A DNA stretch of 64,000 bases from UBA11740 sp049273695 (GTDB lineage Bacteria; Acidobacteriota; Blastocatellia; Pyrinomonadales; Pyrinomonadaceae), in contig JBASRE010000045.1 of assembly GCA_049273695.1 (NCBI GenBank), positions 33,352-97,351 of the forward strand. The letters are read 5' to 3'. Positions 7,082-16,675 of the stretch are shown piece by piece. The first letter of the stretch is position 1; every line of letters starts with the position of its first letter. The notes beneath the pieces are model-generated. The model saw only the letters and a list, made by a program, of their open reading frames with translations, ran no database searches and was not told the DNA's origin. The position numbers and the translations under genes are program-made.

Positions 7082-8942
7082 TCCCGCTTGTCTCCACTGC
7101 ATGCGCCTCGACGCCCTCGGGCTCAGTCTGCATCACATAATCCTTCGGCGCGTCAGGCACCGAAAACTCATATGGCCCGCGATACACCGTCGGCATGACG
7201 CCCGCAAAGTTGTCATGCGGTGGCGGTGAAGGAATTGTCCATTCCAGCGTCGTCGCTTCCCACGGATTGTCGCTCGTTACCTTCTTACCCTTGAAAATGC
7301 TCCAGACGAAGTTGAAGTAGAACAAAAGCTGGACAGCCACCGTGATGAGCGCCGCGACCGTGACAAACTTCACCAACCCGCCAGAGTTATTCAGGAACGT
7401 GTACTCGTCAAACTGCGAGTAGCGACGCGGCATGCCCAACATGCCCATCGCGTGAAACGGCACGAAGATCGCGTAGACACCGAGGAAGGTCACCCAGAAG
7501 TGAAACTTGCCCATGCCTTCGCTCATCATCCGGCCGAACATTTTCGGGAACCAGAAATAGGTCGCCGCGAACATGCCAAAGATCGACGCGACGCCCATCA
7601 CCAGGTGAAAGTGCGCCGTCACGAAATACGTGTCATGAAAGAAAAAGTCGAGCGATGTCTGGCCCAGAACCAGGCCGGTGATGCCGCCGGCGACGAACAA
7701 CGACACAAAGCCAATCGCAAACAGCATCGGCGTGGTGAAGCGAATCTTGGCGCCCCACAATGTCCCGATCCAATTGAATGTCTTGATGGCCGATGGCACG
7801 CCAATCGACAGGGTCAGGATCGAGAAGGCGACGGCTGAGTAAGGACTCATGCCGCTCATAAACATGTGATGGCCCCAGACGAAGAAGCCAAGCATGCCGA
7901 TCGCAAAGACAGCAAACACCATCGCGCGATAACCGAAGATTGGTTTACGCGCGAACGTGGACAGGATGTGCGACGTTGCGCCCATCCCAGGCAGAATCGC
8001 GATGTAGACTTCCGGATGGCCGAAGAACCAAAACAAGTGCTGCCAAAGAAGCGGTGAACCGCCACTGTGCAGAGGCACGGACGAGCCGCTGACGTACAAG
8101 CCACCGGGAATAAAAAAGCTCGTTCCCGCCATGCGATCCAGCAGCAGCAGAATGCCGCCGCCAAGCAGAACAGGAAACGACAGTAACGCAAGCACGGCTG
8201 TCGTGAACCACGCCCAGCACGTCAAAGGCATTCGCATCAGCGACATGCCGCGCGTGCGCATATTGATCAACGTGGTGATGAAGTTCAGGGCGCCAAGCAG
8301 TGAGCCCACGCAGAAGATCGCGATACTGATGATCCAGAGATTGACTCCGGCTCCCTGCCCCGGCCCGGCCGCTTTGCCCAGCGCGCTTAACGGCGCGTAA
8401 CCTGTCCAACCTCCTATGGGCCCAACGGTGCCGCTGCCTGCTGACCACGATGCTCCCAGTCCGGTGAACCACGCGCCGACCGTCGCGTTACCCTCTGCAA
8501 AAATCGCCAAGAGGATCACGATGAAGCCGACGAACGTCACCCAGAACGACAGCATGTTCAGGGTGGGAAACGCCATATCGTCGGCGCCAATTTGAATCGG
8601 CAGAAAGTAATTGCCAAAGCCGCCCTGTGGCGCCGTCGTTAAAACGAAGAACACCATTATTGTGCCGTGCATCGTGACCAGGCTGAGATAAAACTCGGCC
8701 GACATGATGCCGCCCGGCGCGCCCTGCGGAAACAGCGTCTCGAGAATTGAAACGCTTGTTCCCGGCCACGTCAGTTTCACGCGCATCAGCACGGACATCA
8801 GCATGCCGACGATTACGGCGGCCAACGCGAGCAGGATGTACTGAATGCCGATTACTTTGTGATCGATACTGAAGATGTACTTGCGAATGAAGCCGGTCGG
8901 CGCCGGGTGCCTGTGGACTTCTGCATGAGCTGCATCTGCCAT
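7056..8942 (-). CDS. ctaD: Cytochrome c oxidase subunit I, A1-type haem-copper oxidase
   Basis: 628 residues, about 12-14 membrane helices. It reduces oxygen to water and pumps protons. The A1-type residues are visible: WFFGHPEVYIAILPG (CuB His, cross-linked His-Tyr and the D-channel Glu), HHMFMSGM (CuB His pair), PSAIKTFNWIGTLWG (K-channel Lys) and HDTYFVTAHFHLVMG (haem a and a3 ligands). The D-channel entry Asp is in IQIGADDMAFP. The N-terminal HRHPAPTGFIRKYIFSIDHKVIG is standard. The C-terminal tail (after PPPHDNF) is long and His/Gly-rich. Neighbours are ctaC upstream and ctaE downstream. Confidence 0.97.
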   Translation of the reverse strand: MADAAHAEVHRHPAPTGFIRKYIFSIDHKVIGIQYILLALAAVIVGMLMSVLMRVKLTWPGTSVSILETLFPQGAPGGIMSAEFYLSLVTMHGTIMVFFVLTTAPQGGFGNYFLPIQIGADDMAFPTLNMLSFWVTFVGFIVILLAIFAEGNATVGAWFTGLGASWSAGSGTVGPIGGWTGYAPLSALGKAAGPGQGAGVNLWIISIAIFCVGSLLGALNFITTLINMRTRGMSLMRMPLTCWAWFTTAVLALLSFPVLLGGGILLLLDRMAGTSFFIPGGLYVSGSSVPLHSGGSPLLWQHLFWFFGHPEVYIAILPGMGATSHILSTFARKPIFGYRAMVFAVFAIGMLGFFVWGHHMFMSGMSPYSAVAFSILTLSIGVPSAIKTFNWIGTLWGAKIRFTTPMLFAIGFVSLFVAGGITGLVLGQTSLDFFFHDTYFVTAHFHLVMGVASIFGMFAATYFWFPKMFGRMMSEGMGKFHFWVTFLGVYAIFVPFHAMGMLGMPRRYSQFDEYTFLNNSGGLVKFVTVAALITVAVQLLFYFNFVWSIFKGKKVTSDNPWEATTLEWTIPSPPPHDNFAGVMPTVYRGPYEFSVPDAPKDYVMQTEPEGVEAHAVETSGNGGNGHKH

Positions 8943-8974
8943 CTCGGTTCTCCTCTACGGGGCCAGCTGAAAAC

Positions 8975-9817
8975 TCAGTACTGCGGAAGCTGATAACTGT
9001 TGAGTAACTCGTTCTTCTTATCCTGGAACTGGGCCGGAGCCATTTGCACCAGTGCATCAAAGTCAGCTTGCGGCAGGACGAGCATGAACGTCTTCATCTT
9101 GAAGTGGTTCATCCCGCAAAGCTCTGCGCACGCCAGTTCATACTTGCCGACTTTGTTGGCGGTGAAGTGAACGCGAATCGCCATGCCGGGAACCAGATCC
9201 TGTTTGAACCTGAGCTGCGGAACCCAGAAGGCGTGCGTCACGTCTTTTGATTTCAGAATGAGTTCGACCGGCCGGTTCGCCGGAATGACGAGTGTCGGGG
9301 TTGAGATGTCGTCTTTGCCCCCCGCATCCGTGTCCACAACTCCAACGGGATTCGTCGCGTCGTCAATGTAATCAACATTTGTGCTGCCGAAAGTCTTGTC
9401 AGGCCCGGCGTACCGAATGTTCCAGGCGAACTGCTGCGCGGTGACTTCGATTTGAGTTGCGCCCGCGGGTGCCGGATTCAGATGCAGCGCCGCCCAAACT
9501 CGCTGACCCATCACCGCAAGGCTGATGAAGACGATCGCCGTCACGATCGTCCACACGACCTCGAGCCGATTGTTGCCGTGCGAATAGGTCGCGCGCGCCT
9601 TGTCTGCTGAGTCGCGATACTTCCAAACCACCCAGCCCAGGCCAATTTGCGCGGCGGCGAAGGCAATGCCGCACACGATGATGGTGATCAGAAACTGGCG
9701 ATCAACACTCGGTCCGTGGTCGGTGATGGCCTCAGGAAACCACCAACGCTTATTGAAAAACATCAGGACAGAGGCGATCGTGATCACCCAGATAGCTACT
9801 GCCAGAAGACGTCCCAT
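8975..9817 (-). CDS. ctaC: Cytochrome c oxidase subunit II with CuA site
   Basis: 280 residues. Two membrane helices (about 3-21 and 46-68) anchor a periplasmic cupredoxin domain. CuA ligands are all present: His in KDVTHAFWVPQLRFKQDLVPG, and Cys-Cys-His-Met in CAELCGMNHFKM. No haem c motif follows, so this subunit lacks the fused cytochrome c of classical caa3 enzymes; electrons must come from a separate cytochrome or copper protein. Upstream in the operon is ctaB, downstream ctaD. Confidence 0.95.
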   Translation of the reverse strand: MGRLLAVAIWVITIASVLMFFNKRWWFPEAITDHGPSVDRQFLITIIVCGIAFAAAQIGLGWVVWKYRDSADKARATYSHGNNRLEVVWTIVTAIVFISLAVMGQRVWAALHLNPAPAGATQIEVTAQQFAWNIRYAGPDKTFGSTNVDYIDDATNPVGVVDTDAGGKDDISTPTLVIPANRPVELILKSKDVTHAFWVPQLRFKQDLVPGMAIRVHFTANKVGKYELACAELCGMNHFKMKTFMLVLPQADFDALVQMAPAQFQDKKNELLNSYQLPQY

Positions 9818-9840
9818 CAGTTAGCTCTCCTTTGCGGGAT

Positions 9841-9925
9841 TGTCCGTTGTCCGTTGTCAGTAGTCAGTTGGCGGCGCTTCCCCGGATCCGCATTACCACT
9901 GACTACTGACAACTGACCACTGACC
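9841..9925. repeat. Inverted repeat of GTCAGTAGTCAGT type
   Basis: GTTGTCAGTAGTCAGTTGG on the left and CCACTGACTACTGACAACTG on the right form a long imperfect hairpin filling the ctaB-ctaC gap. It resembles other dispersed intergenic inverted repeats of this window but with a different stem. Confidence 0.65.
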
Positions 9926-9926
9926 G

Positions 9927-10844
9927 TCACCGATTCAAAACCATCACGCCAAATAACAGCGGCAGATAAAAAACTGAAGCCATTAAGAGTTGCCGCGCAT
10001 GCTGATTCGATTTTGAAAGCGCGGCGCGAACGCCGCTCGCCAGAAACAGCAGGCCGAGAATCAGAGCGGCGACAAAATAAACCTTCCCGGAAACGCCGAG
10101 AACGGTGGGCAACAAACTCACCGGCACTAACATGACTGTGTAAGCAATGATTTGCTGGCCGGTGACGCGGCCGTCGGGTTCGACGACGGGCAGCATGCAG
10201 ATGCCGGCGCGGCCATAGTCTTCACGATACATCCAAGCGATCGCCAGGAAATGCGGAAACTGCCAGAGGAAAAGGATGGCGAACAGCACCAGCGCGGTGG
10301 TATCCAGCTGTCCACGCGCGGCGGTCCAACCAAGCACCGGCGGCATCGCTCCCGGAAACGCGCCAACGAATGTTGAAAATGTCGTCCGCGTCTTCAGTGG
10401 CGTGTAAGCGCACAGATATCCGGCAACCACCGTCAACCCGAGAATCGACGTCAGCGAATTGGTGAATACCGCCAGATAGAGTTCAGCGACAATCGTGAGC
10501 GTGAGACCGAGCCAAAGCGCCTCGTACGGCTGCACTCTTCCGGTTGGTAACGGCCGATCCGCGGTGCGGCGCATCAGCAGATCGAGGTCGCGCTCCATGA
10601 ACTGATTTAAGGTGCCGAGTCCCGACGCGAGCAAGCCAATCCCAATCATAGCGTGCGTCAGCAGCAAATAATTTGTGTTGCCTTGCGAGCCTAGAGCAAA
10701 CCCGGCCGCAGCCGTCAGCATGATGAGCGACGTGATGCGCGGCTTGGTTAGCTCGACGTAGGCAGAGAGTTTTTCGCGCAGGCGCGATTTAGCGATGGGC
10801 GCCGCAGGCGAAACTGGATGGACTTCGATTGCAGTAGTCTTCAT
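9927..10844 (-). CDS. ctaB: Protohaem IX farnesyltransferase (haem O synthase)
   Basis: 305 residues, about nine membrane helices of the UbiA prenyltransferase superfamily. It attaches a farnesyl group to haem B to make haem O. Motifs: ELTKPRITSLIMLTAAAGF, NQFMERDLDLLMRRTADRPLPTGR (NxxxDxxxD and the following RTxxRPL) and YREDYGRAGICMLPV (second Asp-rich region). Upstream is ctaA, whose product converts haem O to haem A, so the pair supplies the cofactor of the oxidase encoded next. Confidence 0.95.
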   Translation of the reverse strand: MKTTAIEVHPVSPAAPIAKSRLREKLSAYVELTKPRITSLIMLTAAAGFALGSQGNTNYLLLTHAMIGIGLLASGLGTLNQFMERDLDLLMRRTADRPLPTGRVQPYEALWLGLTLTIVAELYLAVFTNSLTSILGLTVVAGYLCAYTPLKTRTTFSTFVGAFPGAMPPVLGWTAARGQLDTTALVLFAILFLWQFPHFLAIAWMYREDYGRAGICMLPVVEPDGRVTGQQIIAYTVMLVPVSLLPTVLGVSGKVYFVAALILGLLFLASGVRAALSKSNQHARQLLMASVFYLPLLFGVMVLNR

Positions 10845-10866
10845 GAAAACCCAGGTTGTATAAATT

Positions 10867-10966
10867 TCTCTGTGTTTCTCTGTGAGACCTCAGTGTCTCT
10901 GTGGTATTTGTTCTCGACGATCAATTCACCACAGAGACACGCAGAATTCACTGAGAGACACTGAGT
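10867..10966. repeat. Inverted repeat of TCTCTGTGGT/ACCACAGAGA type
   Basis: CTCTGTGTTTCTCTGTGAG and CAGTGTCTCTGTGGT on the left, with ACCACAGAGACACGCAG and CACTGAGAGACACTGAG on the right, form a large imperfect inverted repeat that fills the ctaA-ctaB gap. The same family lies around the 5' end of ccmH (26163-26301). Confidence 0.7.
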
Positions 10967-10986
10967 TTCTTCAATCCCACCGAGTC

Positions 10987-11910
10987 TTAAGCGGGCGCGA
11001 GAACCCCAACATCGCGGGACTGCTGCTGAACCCGCAAAACCCGGAACACACGCAACGTAAGGACAATGGTCGTCGCGAATACCAGGGCGCCGCAGGCTAC
11101 GTGTGAAACCGTAACGGTAATCATCGGATTCAGCGGCTGCGGATCGTAGGGCGATGCCGCACGTGTCAGATATGCAGCTACCCCTAACATCAACTGCACA
11201 AACAATAGCCCGAGTGCGATTCCCGCCGGACGCGTCAGAAACTTCTCTTCGCGATGCCGCAGGAACACTGTCATTGCCGTGACGCTGAGTGAAAGCGTGA
11301 CGATAATCGCTCCCGTGATATGCGCAATGAGAAGGCTGGTCGGCAGCCACTGGTCCCAACTAGCCGAATGCCGCAGCGTTGCGCCAAGCACCAGTTGCGC
11401 GAGAATCAAAACCAACGAAGCGACGCACAACGAGCGCAACGAAATCCCGCCGCTCGGCTCATGCACACTCGCCGGCGCATCAATCCAGCTTCGCGATGTG
11501 AACACCGCCAAACTTACGGTCGTGAGAAAGAACAATTGGGCCAACGTCCCGTGAGCGGACGAAACGGCGAGCGGCAGATTCATCTTGACGGTCAATCCGC
11601 CCAGCAATCCCTGCACAATCACCAACCCGAGAGCCGTCCACCCCAGCCGCTTGACCCATGAACGCCGCTCGCGCAACTGCAGATAGATCGCGAGAATGAT
11701 TGTCAGGAAGCCGACGCTCGCCGCAATCATCCGATGGCCGTGTTCCCAATACAGGTTACCCACCATCTTGGGAAAGAACTGCCCGTTCGACAGCGGCCAG
11801 TCTGAGGTCGCTAGTCCGGCATCACGGCTGGTGACATTCGCGCCCGCGATGATGAGAAAGAACGTTGCCCCCGCCACGAATAGCGCGAACCGATGAACCC
11901 CTTTGGACAT
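10987..11910 (-). CDS. ctaA: Haem A synthase (COX15/CtaA family)
   Basis: 307 residues from the ATG at 11910 (MSKGVHRFALFVAG). About eight membrane helices in two four-helix halves. It oxidises haem O to haem A using two haem cofactors. Motifs are GANVTSRDAGLATSDWPLSNG, NLYWEHGHRMIAASVGFL (EHxHR-type), SAHGTLAQLFFL, LPTSLLIAHITGAIIV and ITVTVSHVACGALVFATT, giving the four expected His ligands at helix ends. A longer frame upstream to 11955 lacks family support. The next gene is ctaB. Confidence 0.92.
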   Translation of the reverse strand: MSKGVHRFALFVAGATFFLIIAGANVTSRDAGLATSDWPLSNGQFFPKMVGNLYWEHGHRMIAASVGFLTIILAIYLQLRERRSWVKRLGWTALGLVIVQGLLGGLTVKMNLPLAVSSAHGTLAQLFFLTTVSLAVFTSRSWIDAPASVHEPSGGISLRSLCVASLVLILAQLVLGATLRHSASWDQWLPTSLLIAHITGAIIVTLSLSVTAMTVFLRHREEKFLTRPAGIALGLLFVQLMLGVAAYLTRAASPYDPQPLNPMITVTVSHVACGALVFATTIVLTLRVFRVLRVQQQSRDVGVLAPA

Positions 11911-11969
11911 GATGCTTGGAAAATCGTAATGGGTGATAAGAACTTTTCCTATCACCCATCACTTTCTTT

Positions 11970-12848
11970 CTAGTGCCGCATGAACGGAACTTCGATTGCC
12001 GGCAGCATCGGCAGAGAGCTCGGCTGTCCACGCAGAGCCGCGCTGGCGCCAAAGCTGAAGTCAGCCGCTCCCTTTCCGCTCGCAGGAACCGTGACCTGCA
12101 TCGTCTTTTCCGTTCCCACGCCCGGACCTTCATGCCAGGCCACGACCGTGTAAGTTCCCGGCGGCACGCCCTTGATCGTAAAGCTGCCGTCTTCGGCGCT
12201 CACCGCAAAGAATGGGTGCTTAAGCACGCCGACATAAGCCTTCATCCACGGGTGCTGATTGCACTTCACCGGGACCATGGCTTCGGCCGTGTTCAGCTTA
12301 TGAGTGAGCGGTCCCGCGCCATTGGCCTGCGACTGGTTCCAGTCCGGGTTCAGCTTCGGAGTGAAGTGGACGTTATGCGTCGTGGGATCGCTGTTTGTTA
12401 TGGTGATCGCCTGCTTGGCGACGACACCCATGACGTGCGGCTTATAGTGGCATCCATTCTGATCTAAGGTTGCCGCCGCTGGAGGCGCCACAAAAGTGTA
12501 ATCACCGACCTTCTTGCCGTCCGCGAGGGTTCCGTCCTTGATATAGACGAACGTGTTAGCGAGTTTGCCGTCTTTCACGGCCCACTCTTCGGACATCAGA
12601 TTCCCCGCTTTGCCGGCACAGTTCGGATCGGCTGAGGTGTCGATCTTCTTGGCTTCCGGCGCAGCGCCGGCATACGCCACCGTTCCACTGATTGTGCCCT
12701 CGTTACCTGCGGATTTGTATTCGCTGCCGGTGGTGCTGCCTGTATCATCGCCCCCGCCCTCGGGAGCCTTGCTGCATGATGAACCGAGCGACAGCACGGC
12801 CAGAGCCGTCATCAACCCCAGCCACAAACGTGCGCGTTTAGTGAACAT
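11970..12848 (-). CDS. Lipoprotein with cupredoxin-like and carboxypeptidase-regulatory-like domains
   Basis: 292 residues from the ATG at 12848, which has GGAGGAC 8-10 bases upstream. A signal ending in the lipobox LSLGSSC anchors it to a membrane. Residues about 45-180 (GTISGTVAYAGAAPEAKKIDTSADPNC, then ITITNSDPTTHNVHFTPKLNPDWNQSQ, PVKCNQHPWMKAYVGVLKHPFFAV) look plastocyanin-like with His/Cys/His copper-type residues. The segment DGSFTIKGVPPGTYTVVAWHEG is a CarboxypepD_reg-like beta sandwich. It sits between the multihaem cytochrome and ctaA, and may shuttle electrons to the CuA subunit (inference). Confidence 0.75.
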   Translation of the reverse strand: MFTKRARLWLGLMTALAVLSLGSSCSKAPEGGGDDTGSTTGSEYKSAGNEGTISGTVAYAGAAPEAKKIDTSADPNCAGKAGNLMSEEWAVKDGKLANTFVYIKDGTLADGKKVGDYTFVAPPAAATLDQNGCHYKPHVMGVVAKQAITITNSDPTTHNVHFTPKLNPDWNQSQANGAGPLTHKLNTAEAMVPVKCNQHPWMKAYVGVLKHPFFAVSAEDGSFTIKGVPPGTYTVVAWHEGPGVGTEKTMQVTVPASGKGAADFSFGASAALRGQPSSLPMLPAIEVPFMRH

Positions 12849-13001
12849 ATCTTTTAAGTCCTCCAAAAAATTGAAACTGTCTGTAAATTTGCGATAAGCA
12901 TACCGTAAAGACAACCCACCTGCTACCGCAGGTAATGTTTCACTTTGAAATTTCTCATTCACACCGCGGCTTTAGCCCGGTGGCAACCTGTGACCATACA
13001 A

Positions 13002-13025
13002 GTGAAACCGTTTAAACGGTTTCAC
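13002..13025. repeat. 24-base perfect palindrome
   Basis: GTGAAACCGTTTAAACGGTTTCAC is fully self-complementary. It lies in the 274-base gap between the multihaem cytochrome gene and the cupredoxin-like lipoprotein gene, beside a second palindrome (CACCG...CGGTG with CGGCTTTAGCC inside, 12962-12982) related to family A. No T tract follows on either strand, so a terminator is unlikely. Confidence 0.65.
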
Positions 13026-13122
13026 GGCGCGACCTGCCAACGTGCTCGCCGCGCTGAAGCGACGGCGAGAATGAGAATTTCTCTCAAATTAAACCAGCAC
13101 TGCTGCTACCGTTGTGCTGACC

Positions 13123-16100
13123 TCACGGTCTCAGCCGATGACCTAACAACCGACGACTCGAATTCGCGTGGTGACCACTCGTAGCTGACTGTTGAGCCGC
13201 CGGCGCCGGAGTCGACGGTGACGCTGACAACAATCTGCGCTGCTCGTCCGGCGTCATCAGGAACATGTAGCGCACCATTAATTTCGCGTGATCGCCGTGA
13301 TAGCTCGTTACAGCCGCGGGCGGATTAGGAAGGTTAACCACCCACCGCTCGCCTTCTTTCTTGAACAGACCCGTCGGCATCGCCGTCCCTGGCGAAATTT
13401 GCGCCGGGTCGAGCAACCAACGGAACGTCCAATCCGGCTTCAAGCGCTCAGACGCCAAAAGGAAGTTCGGCGCAATCGCCGTTGCGTCATGTCCCGGGTC
13501 GCCAGTGATATGACACTTGAGACAAGGTGTGCCCGACACGAACATATCGCGCGCGATGGTGCGTTCAGCCTCGGTCAGCGGCAGCATCGGCTCCTTAATA
13601 TATGGATCGTTCTGTGACGACACGGCGATGAAAAAGCGCACGAGGGTCCGCAGCTCGTTCGGCGAGAAATTGAAGGTCGGCATGTGCACCTGAACGTAGG
13701 GCCGCACACCGTTGCGATTCGCGCCGGGCTGCGCAATCAAACGTCCATTCCTTTGATCGGTTGCGTTCGCGGCCGCGCTGGGACTCGGCGATCCACTTGC
13801 AGCAGGCGACGCGGACGGCCGGGCGGTCGGCGCCGTTGGCGCACTCGCCGGCTGCGCCGGTCGCTCGCCTTCGCGCAGCATCGAAGGATCCTTCAGGAAT
13901 CTCATCAGCCATTCCGGATCGACGCGCGCGCCTTCGCTGGTCAGCATCGGCGGCAGCAAGTCCTTGTTCGTCGCATAGAAAGGCAGAGATGTGAGCGAGG
14001 TGCCCTGGACCGTCGTCGGCTCGGCCGAGTTGTTATAGACCTGAATAGTCTGCCCCGGCTGAATCACGTGACAGCCCATGCAGTTGTACTTCTTGATTAC
14101 CCACCAGCCGTTTTGAATGTCCTGGCGCCGCTGATCGGCCGGCACGTAGAAAAGCGACTTCGGCACGTTCGCGCCTTCGATGCCACGGCTACCAAGCAGA
14201 AGGGTCGTCAGGCTCGTGCGCCAGGGCGCCGGCAAATGCGGATCGGGCATGCGTAGACGCTCGTTCGGAGCGAGATAATCAGACTTACCGTGATCGTAAA
14301 TGCCCGGCTCGGCGAGCTTGTGTTCGAAGAACCCGCGGTGGTTGTACCAGTTCTTATCCTTCTTATTAGGATGAAGATCGATCAGTTTTCCGTCCTTGTC
14401 CTTGAGGACTTTCTTTCCGTACTCGGCATCATGGGTGAGCAAAGCAAAGTCGAGACGCTCAAGCGGCGTCGCGCCTTCGGTCGTCAGCTCTTTACCGATG
14501 CGCTGTTCCTCTTCGAAGCCCTTGATTTCATGACAGCCCGCGCAACCATACTGCTTGATCTGCAATCGCCCGCGTTCCACCAATTGCGGGTCGTCCATGA
14601 ATGACGCATCGCCGTAAGACGGCGCCGCTGAAAGCGAGAACAGATACGACGTAATGTCGCGCGAGTCTTGTTCAGACAGGCGCAGGTTAGGCATCACCGT
14701 CATGTTCTGGACCTGCAACTCCGCGCCGTCGTTTGGACAAGTCGAATGCAGCTCAGTATCGAACGTGAATGGTTTGCCGTGCTTCGCAAAGTCGTCAGGG
14801 GTCAGGTCGCGCTTCTCTGTCGGACAATACGGCGCCCAGCGTTCGCGCGGGTTGTAAATCCAGCGCACGATGTAGTCATAGTTCGCCTTTTCGCCGACGC
14901 GCGAAAGATTCGCGGCAAACACGCCGCCCATCGTGCTATCGCCCTGGCCGATTGAATGGCAACCGAGACAGCCGCGCGTTTCAAATAATTCTTTGCCCTT
15001 TGTCTTGTCACCCTGCGCCTGGATGGGCACCTTGCCGTCAAAACTGTTCTGCCACAAATAGGCCGCGATGGCTTTTAGATCCTTCTCACCTTCATCCTTG
15101 TCATGCTCGAAGCGCCAGAACTTCGGCATCTTCGTGCCGGGCCGGAACCCTTCCGGATCCTTCAGCCACTGCGGAACCCATTCTTTGCGCAGTTTTAGCC
15201 GCACGTCTTTCAGGTTTGGCCCAACCTTCTTCTGATCCTGAAGCAAATAGCGCGTCTGCAGGTTGAGTTCGTCGATGCGCGCGGCGAGCTGGCTGTTGAT
15301 GACTCGCAACGATTCCGCGCGCGCAAGTAGCCGTCGAATTTCAGCTTCATCACCGGCGTTGGCACTCGCGTCAGTTTCGCGCTTGGCTTCGCGATCATTT
15401 GCGGCGATCTGATCCTGGAGTTGCGAGACTTGCTGGCGCGTGTTCGTGAGCGCGTCAGCCTCGCGATCGAACGCTTCCATTCGGTGACAGCCGACGCATC
15501 CACGCTGATAGAAAAGATCCTTCGCCAGGTTAAGCTGATCCGCACCTTGCGTGACGCGGTCATTCGCGTGGCACATCTGGCAACCCGCCTCGGTATTCTC
15601 TTTCTCGGGCATCGGGTACAACCAGTATTTGTGCCGGCCGTGACCTTTCACGACACTCGTCGTCGCACGGCCGTTACCACCGTGGCACGACGAGCAACCA
15701 AATTTTTGCGGATTGTGCGACTGGAACAGTTCTTTGCGCGGATGGCTGACAAACGCGCGCGCTAGTTCGTCAGGCTTCTTGCCGGGTCCGTCCGGCGCCA
15801 TGTCCGAAGCTTTGATATTCAGAGGTTCGCGCGTGCCGAGGTGGCAGACTTCGCATCGATCCACGATGCCGTATTCATTTGAGTTGATTTGGTGGCCGAG
15901 GATCGAATAGTCGAATGCGTTGTCGTTCTTTCGAATCAGATCGTCAATCGTCTTTTGGGGTAATAAGCTGACCTGGTTCTTCACATAGTCGTCGCGCTTC
16001 TTCGCCAGCTCCAGCGGCTCTTTCAACAGTTCAGCCTTTTCGCCCAGGAACTTCGCCTTCTCTTCGCGCAGGTCGTTGAACGTCTTTTCCAGCTGGGCAT

Positions 16101-16659
16101 AGTTCAGTCGCTGGCGGACAACCTTGCCGCTGTCATCGGGCATGTCCACCGTAACCTGTTCTTCTTTCTTTGCCCTGAGCTGTCTGTCGTATCGATCTTT
16201 CGCCGATTTGCTGTGGGCTGTCTGGGCCGTGAACGTGATGACTACAATCCGGCCGCGCTGGTTTTGAAACGGATCGGTGACGGCGTCGAGCTTCGCCTGA
16301 ATCCGGCTGACTTCTTTGTCGATTTCTTTGCGGCGATCTTTCGTCTGCTCTTCTGCAGCCGTGGCGGCCGCATCAAGCTGTTGATATTCGGGCGTCTCTT
16401 TGATTTCGGTTTCAGACTTGCCGGCGTCGCGGCGAATACTCTTGAGGTAGGCGTTGTAGCGTTTGACGTATTCTTGCTGAATGCCGCGCCAGGGTCGCTG
16501 TGCAAACGCTTCGTCCCACAGAGCCCAAACCGCCGAGCCCACCAGCAGCAGCGTGCAGATGAGAAGTATCGAGCTGGTCGAGCGGCTGACGATCGGATCG
16601 CGTTCAGGCTCGGCTTCTCGCTTGACGAGTGATTCGGTCGGTTCAGTCGGCTCTGCCAT
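13123..16659 (-). CDS. Octahaem membrane-anchored cytochrome c of the bc-type complex
   Basis: 1,178 residues from the ATG at 16659 (MAEPTEPTES). One N-terminal membrane helix (about 27-48) and then periplasmic domains. Eight CxxCH haem sites occur in order: CEVCH, CSSCH, CQMCH, CVGCH, CLGCH, CAGCH, CMGCH and CLKCH. The first 250 residues after the helix are coiled-coil-like (DAAATAAEEQTKDRRKEI). Several mono-haem class I-like modules are strung together, each with a distal KMP/TMP-type Met (PGTKMPKFW, NMTVMPNLR, VHMPTFNFS, PGTAMPTG). A Pro/Ala/Ser-rich linker lies near residue 930. It follows the subunit-IV-like gene by 16 bases, so it is probably the electron outlet of that complex. Frames on the opposite strand here are shadows. 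Confidence 0.9.
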   Translation of the reverse strand: MAEPTEPTESLVKREAEPERDPIVSRSTSSILLICTLLLVGSAVWALWDEAFAQRPWRGIQQEYVKRYNAYLKSIRRDAGKSETEIKETPEYQQLDAAATAAEEQTKDRRKEIDKEVSRIQAKLDAVTDPFQNQRGRIVVITFTAQTAHSKSAKDRYDRQLRAKKEEQVTVDMPDDSGKVVRQRLNYAQLEKTFNDLREEKAKFLGEKAELLKEPLELAKKRDDYVKNQVSLLPQKTIDDLIRKNDNAFDYSILGHQINSNEYGIVDRCEVCHLGTREPLNIKASDMAPDGPGKKPDELARAFVSHPRKELFQSHNPQKFGCSSCHGGNGRATTSVVKGHGRHKYWLYPMPEKENTEAGCQMCHANDRVTQGADQLNLAKDLFYQRGCVGCHRMEAFDREADALTNTRQQVSQLQDQIAANDREAKRETDASANAGDEAEIRRLLARAESLRVINSQLAARIDELNLQTRYLLQDQKKVGPNLKDVRLKLRKEWVPQWLKDPEGFRPGTKMPKFWRFEHDKDEGEKDLKAIAAYLWQNSFDGKVPIQAQGDKTKGKELFETRGCLGCHSIGQGDSTMGGVFAANLSRVGEKANYDYIVRWIYNPRERWAPYCPTEKRDLTPDDFAKHGKPFTFDTELHSTCPNDGAELQVQNMTVMPNLRLSEQDSRDITSYLFSLSAAPSYGDASFMDDPQLVERGRLQIKQYGCAGCHEIKGFEEEQRIGKELTTEGATPLERLDFALLTHDAEYGKKVLKDKDGKLIDLHPNKKDKNWYNHRGFFEHKLAEPGIYDHGKSDYLAPNERLRMPDPHLPAPWRTSLTTLLLGSRGIEGANVPKSLFYVPADQRRQDIQNGWWVIKKYNCMGCHVIQPGQTIQVYNNSAEPTTVQGTSLTSLPFYATNKDLLPPMLTSEGARVDPEWLMRFLKDPSMLREGERPAQPASAPTAPTARPSASPAASGSPSPSAAANATDQRNGRLIAQPGANRNGVRPYVQVHMPTFNFSPNELRTLVRFFIAVSSQNDPYIKEPMLPLTEAERTIARDMFVSGTPCLKCHITGDPGHDATAIAPNFLLASERLKPDWTFRWLLDPAQISPGTAMPTGLFKKEGERWVVNLPNPPAAVTSYHGDHAKLMVRYMFLMTPDEQRRLLSASPSTPAPAAQQSATSGHHANSSRRLLGHRLRP

Positions 16660-16675
16660 GATTCTCAAGAATGGT

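Noticed and set aside
13002..13025. Rho-independent terminator between cytochrome and lipoprotein genes
   Set aside because: The palindrome lacks a T tract on both strands.
13684..14256. Plus-strand ORF of 190 residues
   Set aside because: Arg-rich shadow of the octahaem cytochrome, without motifs or ribosome site.
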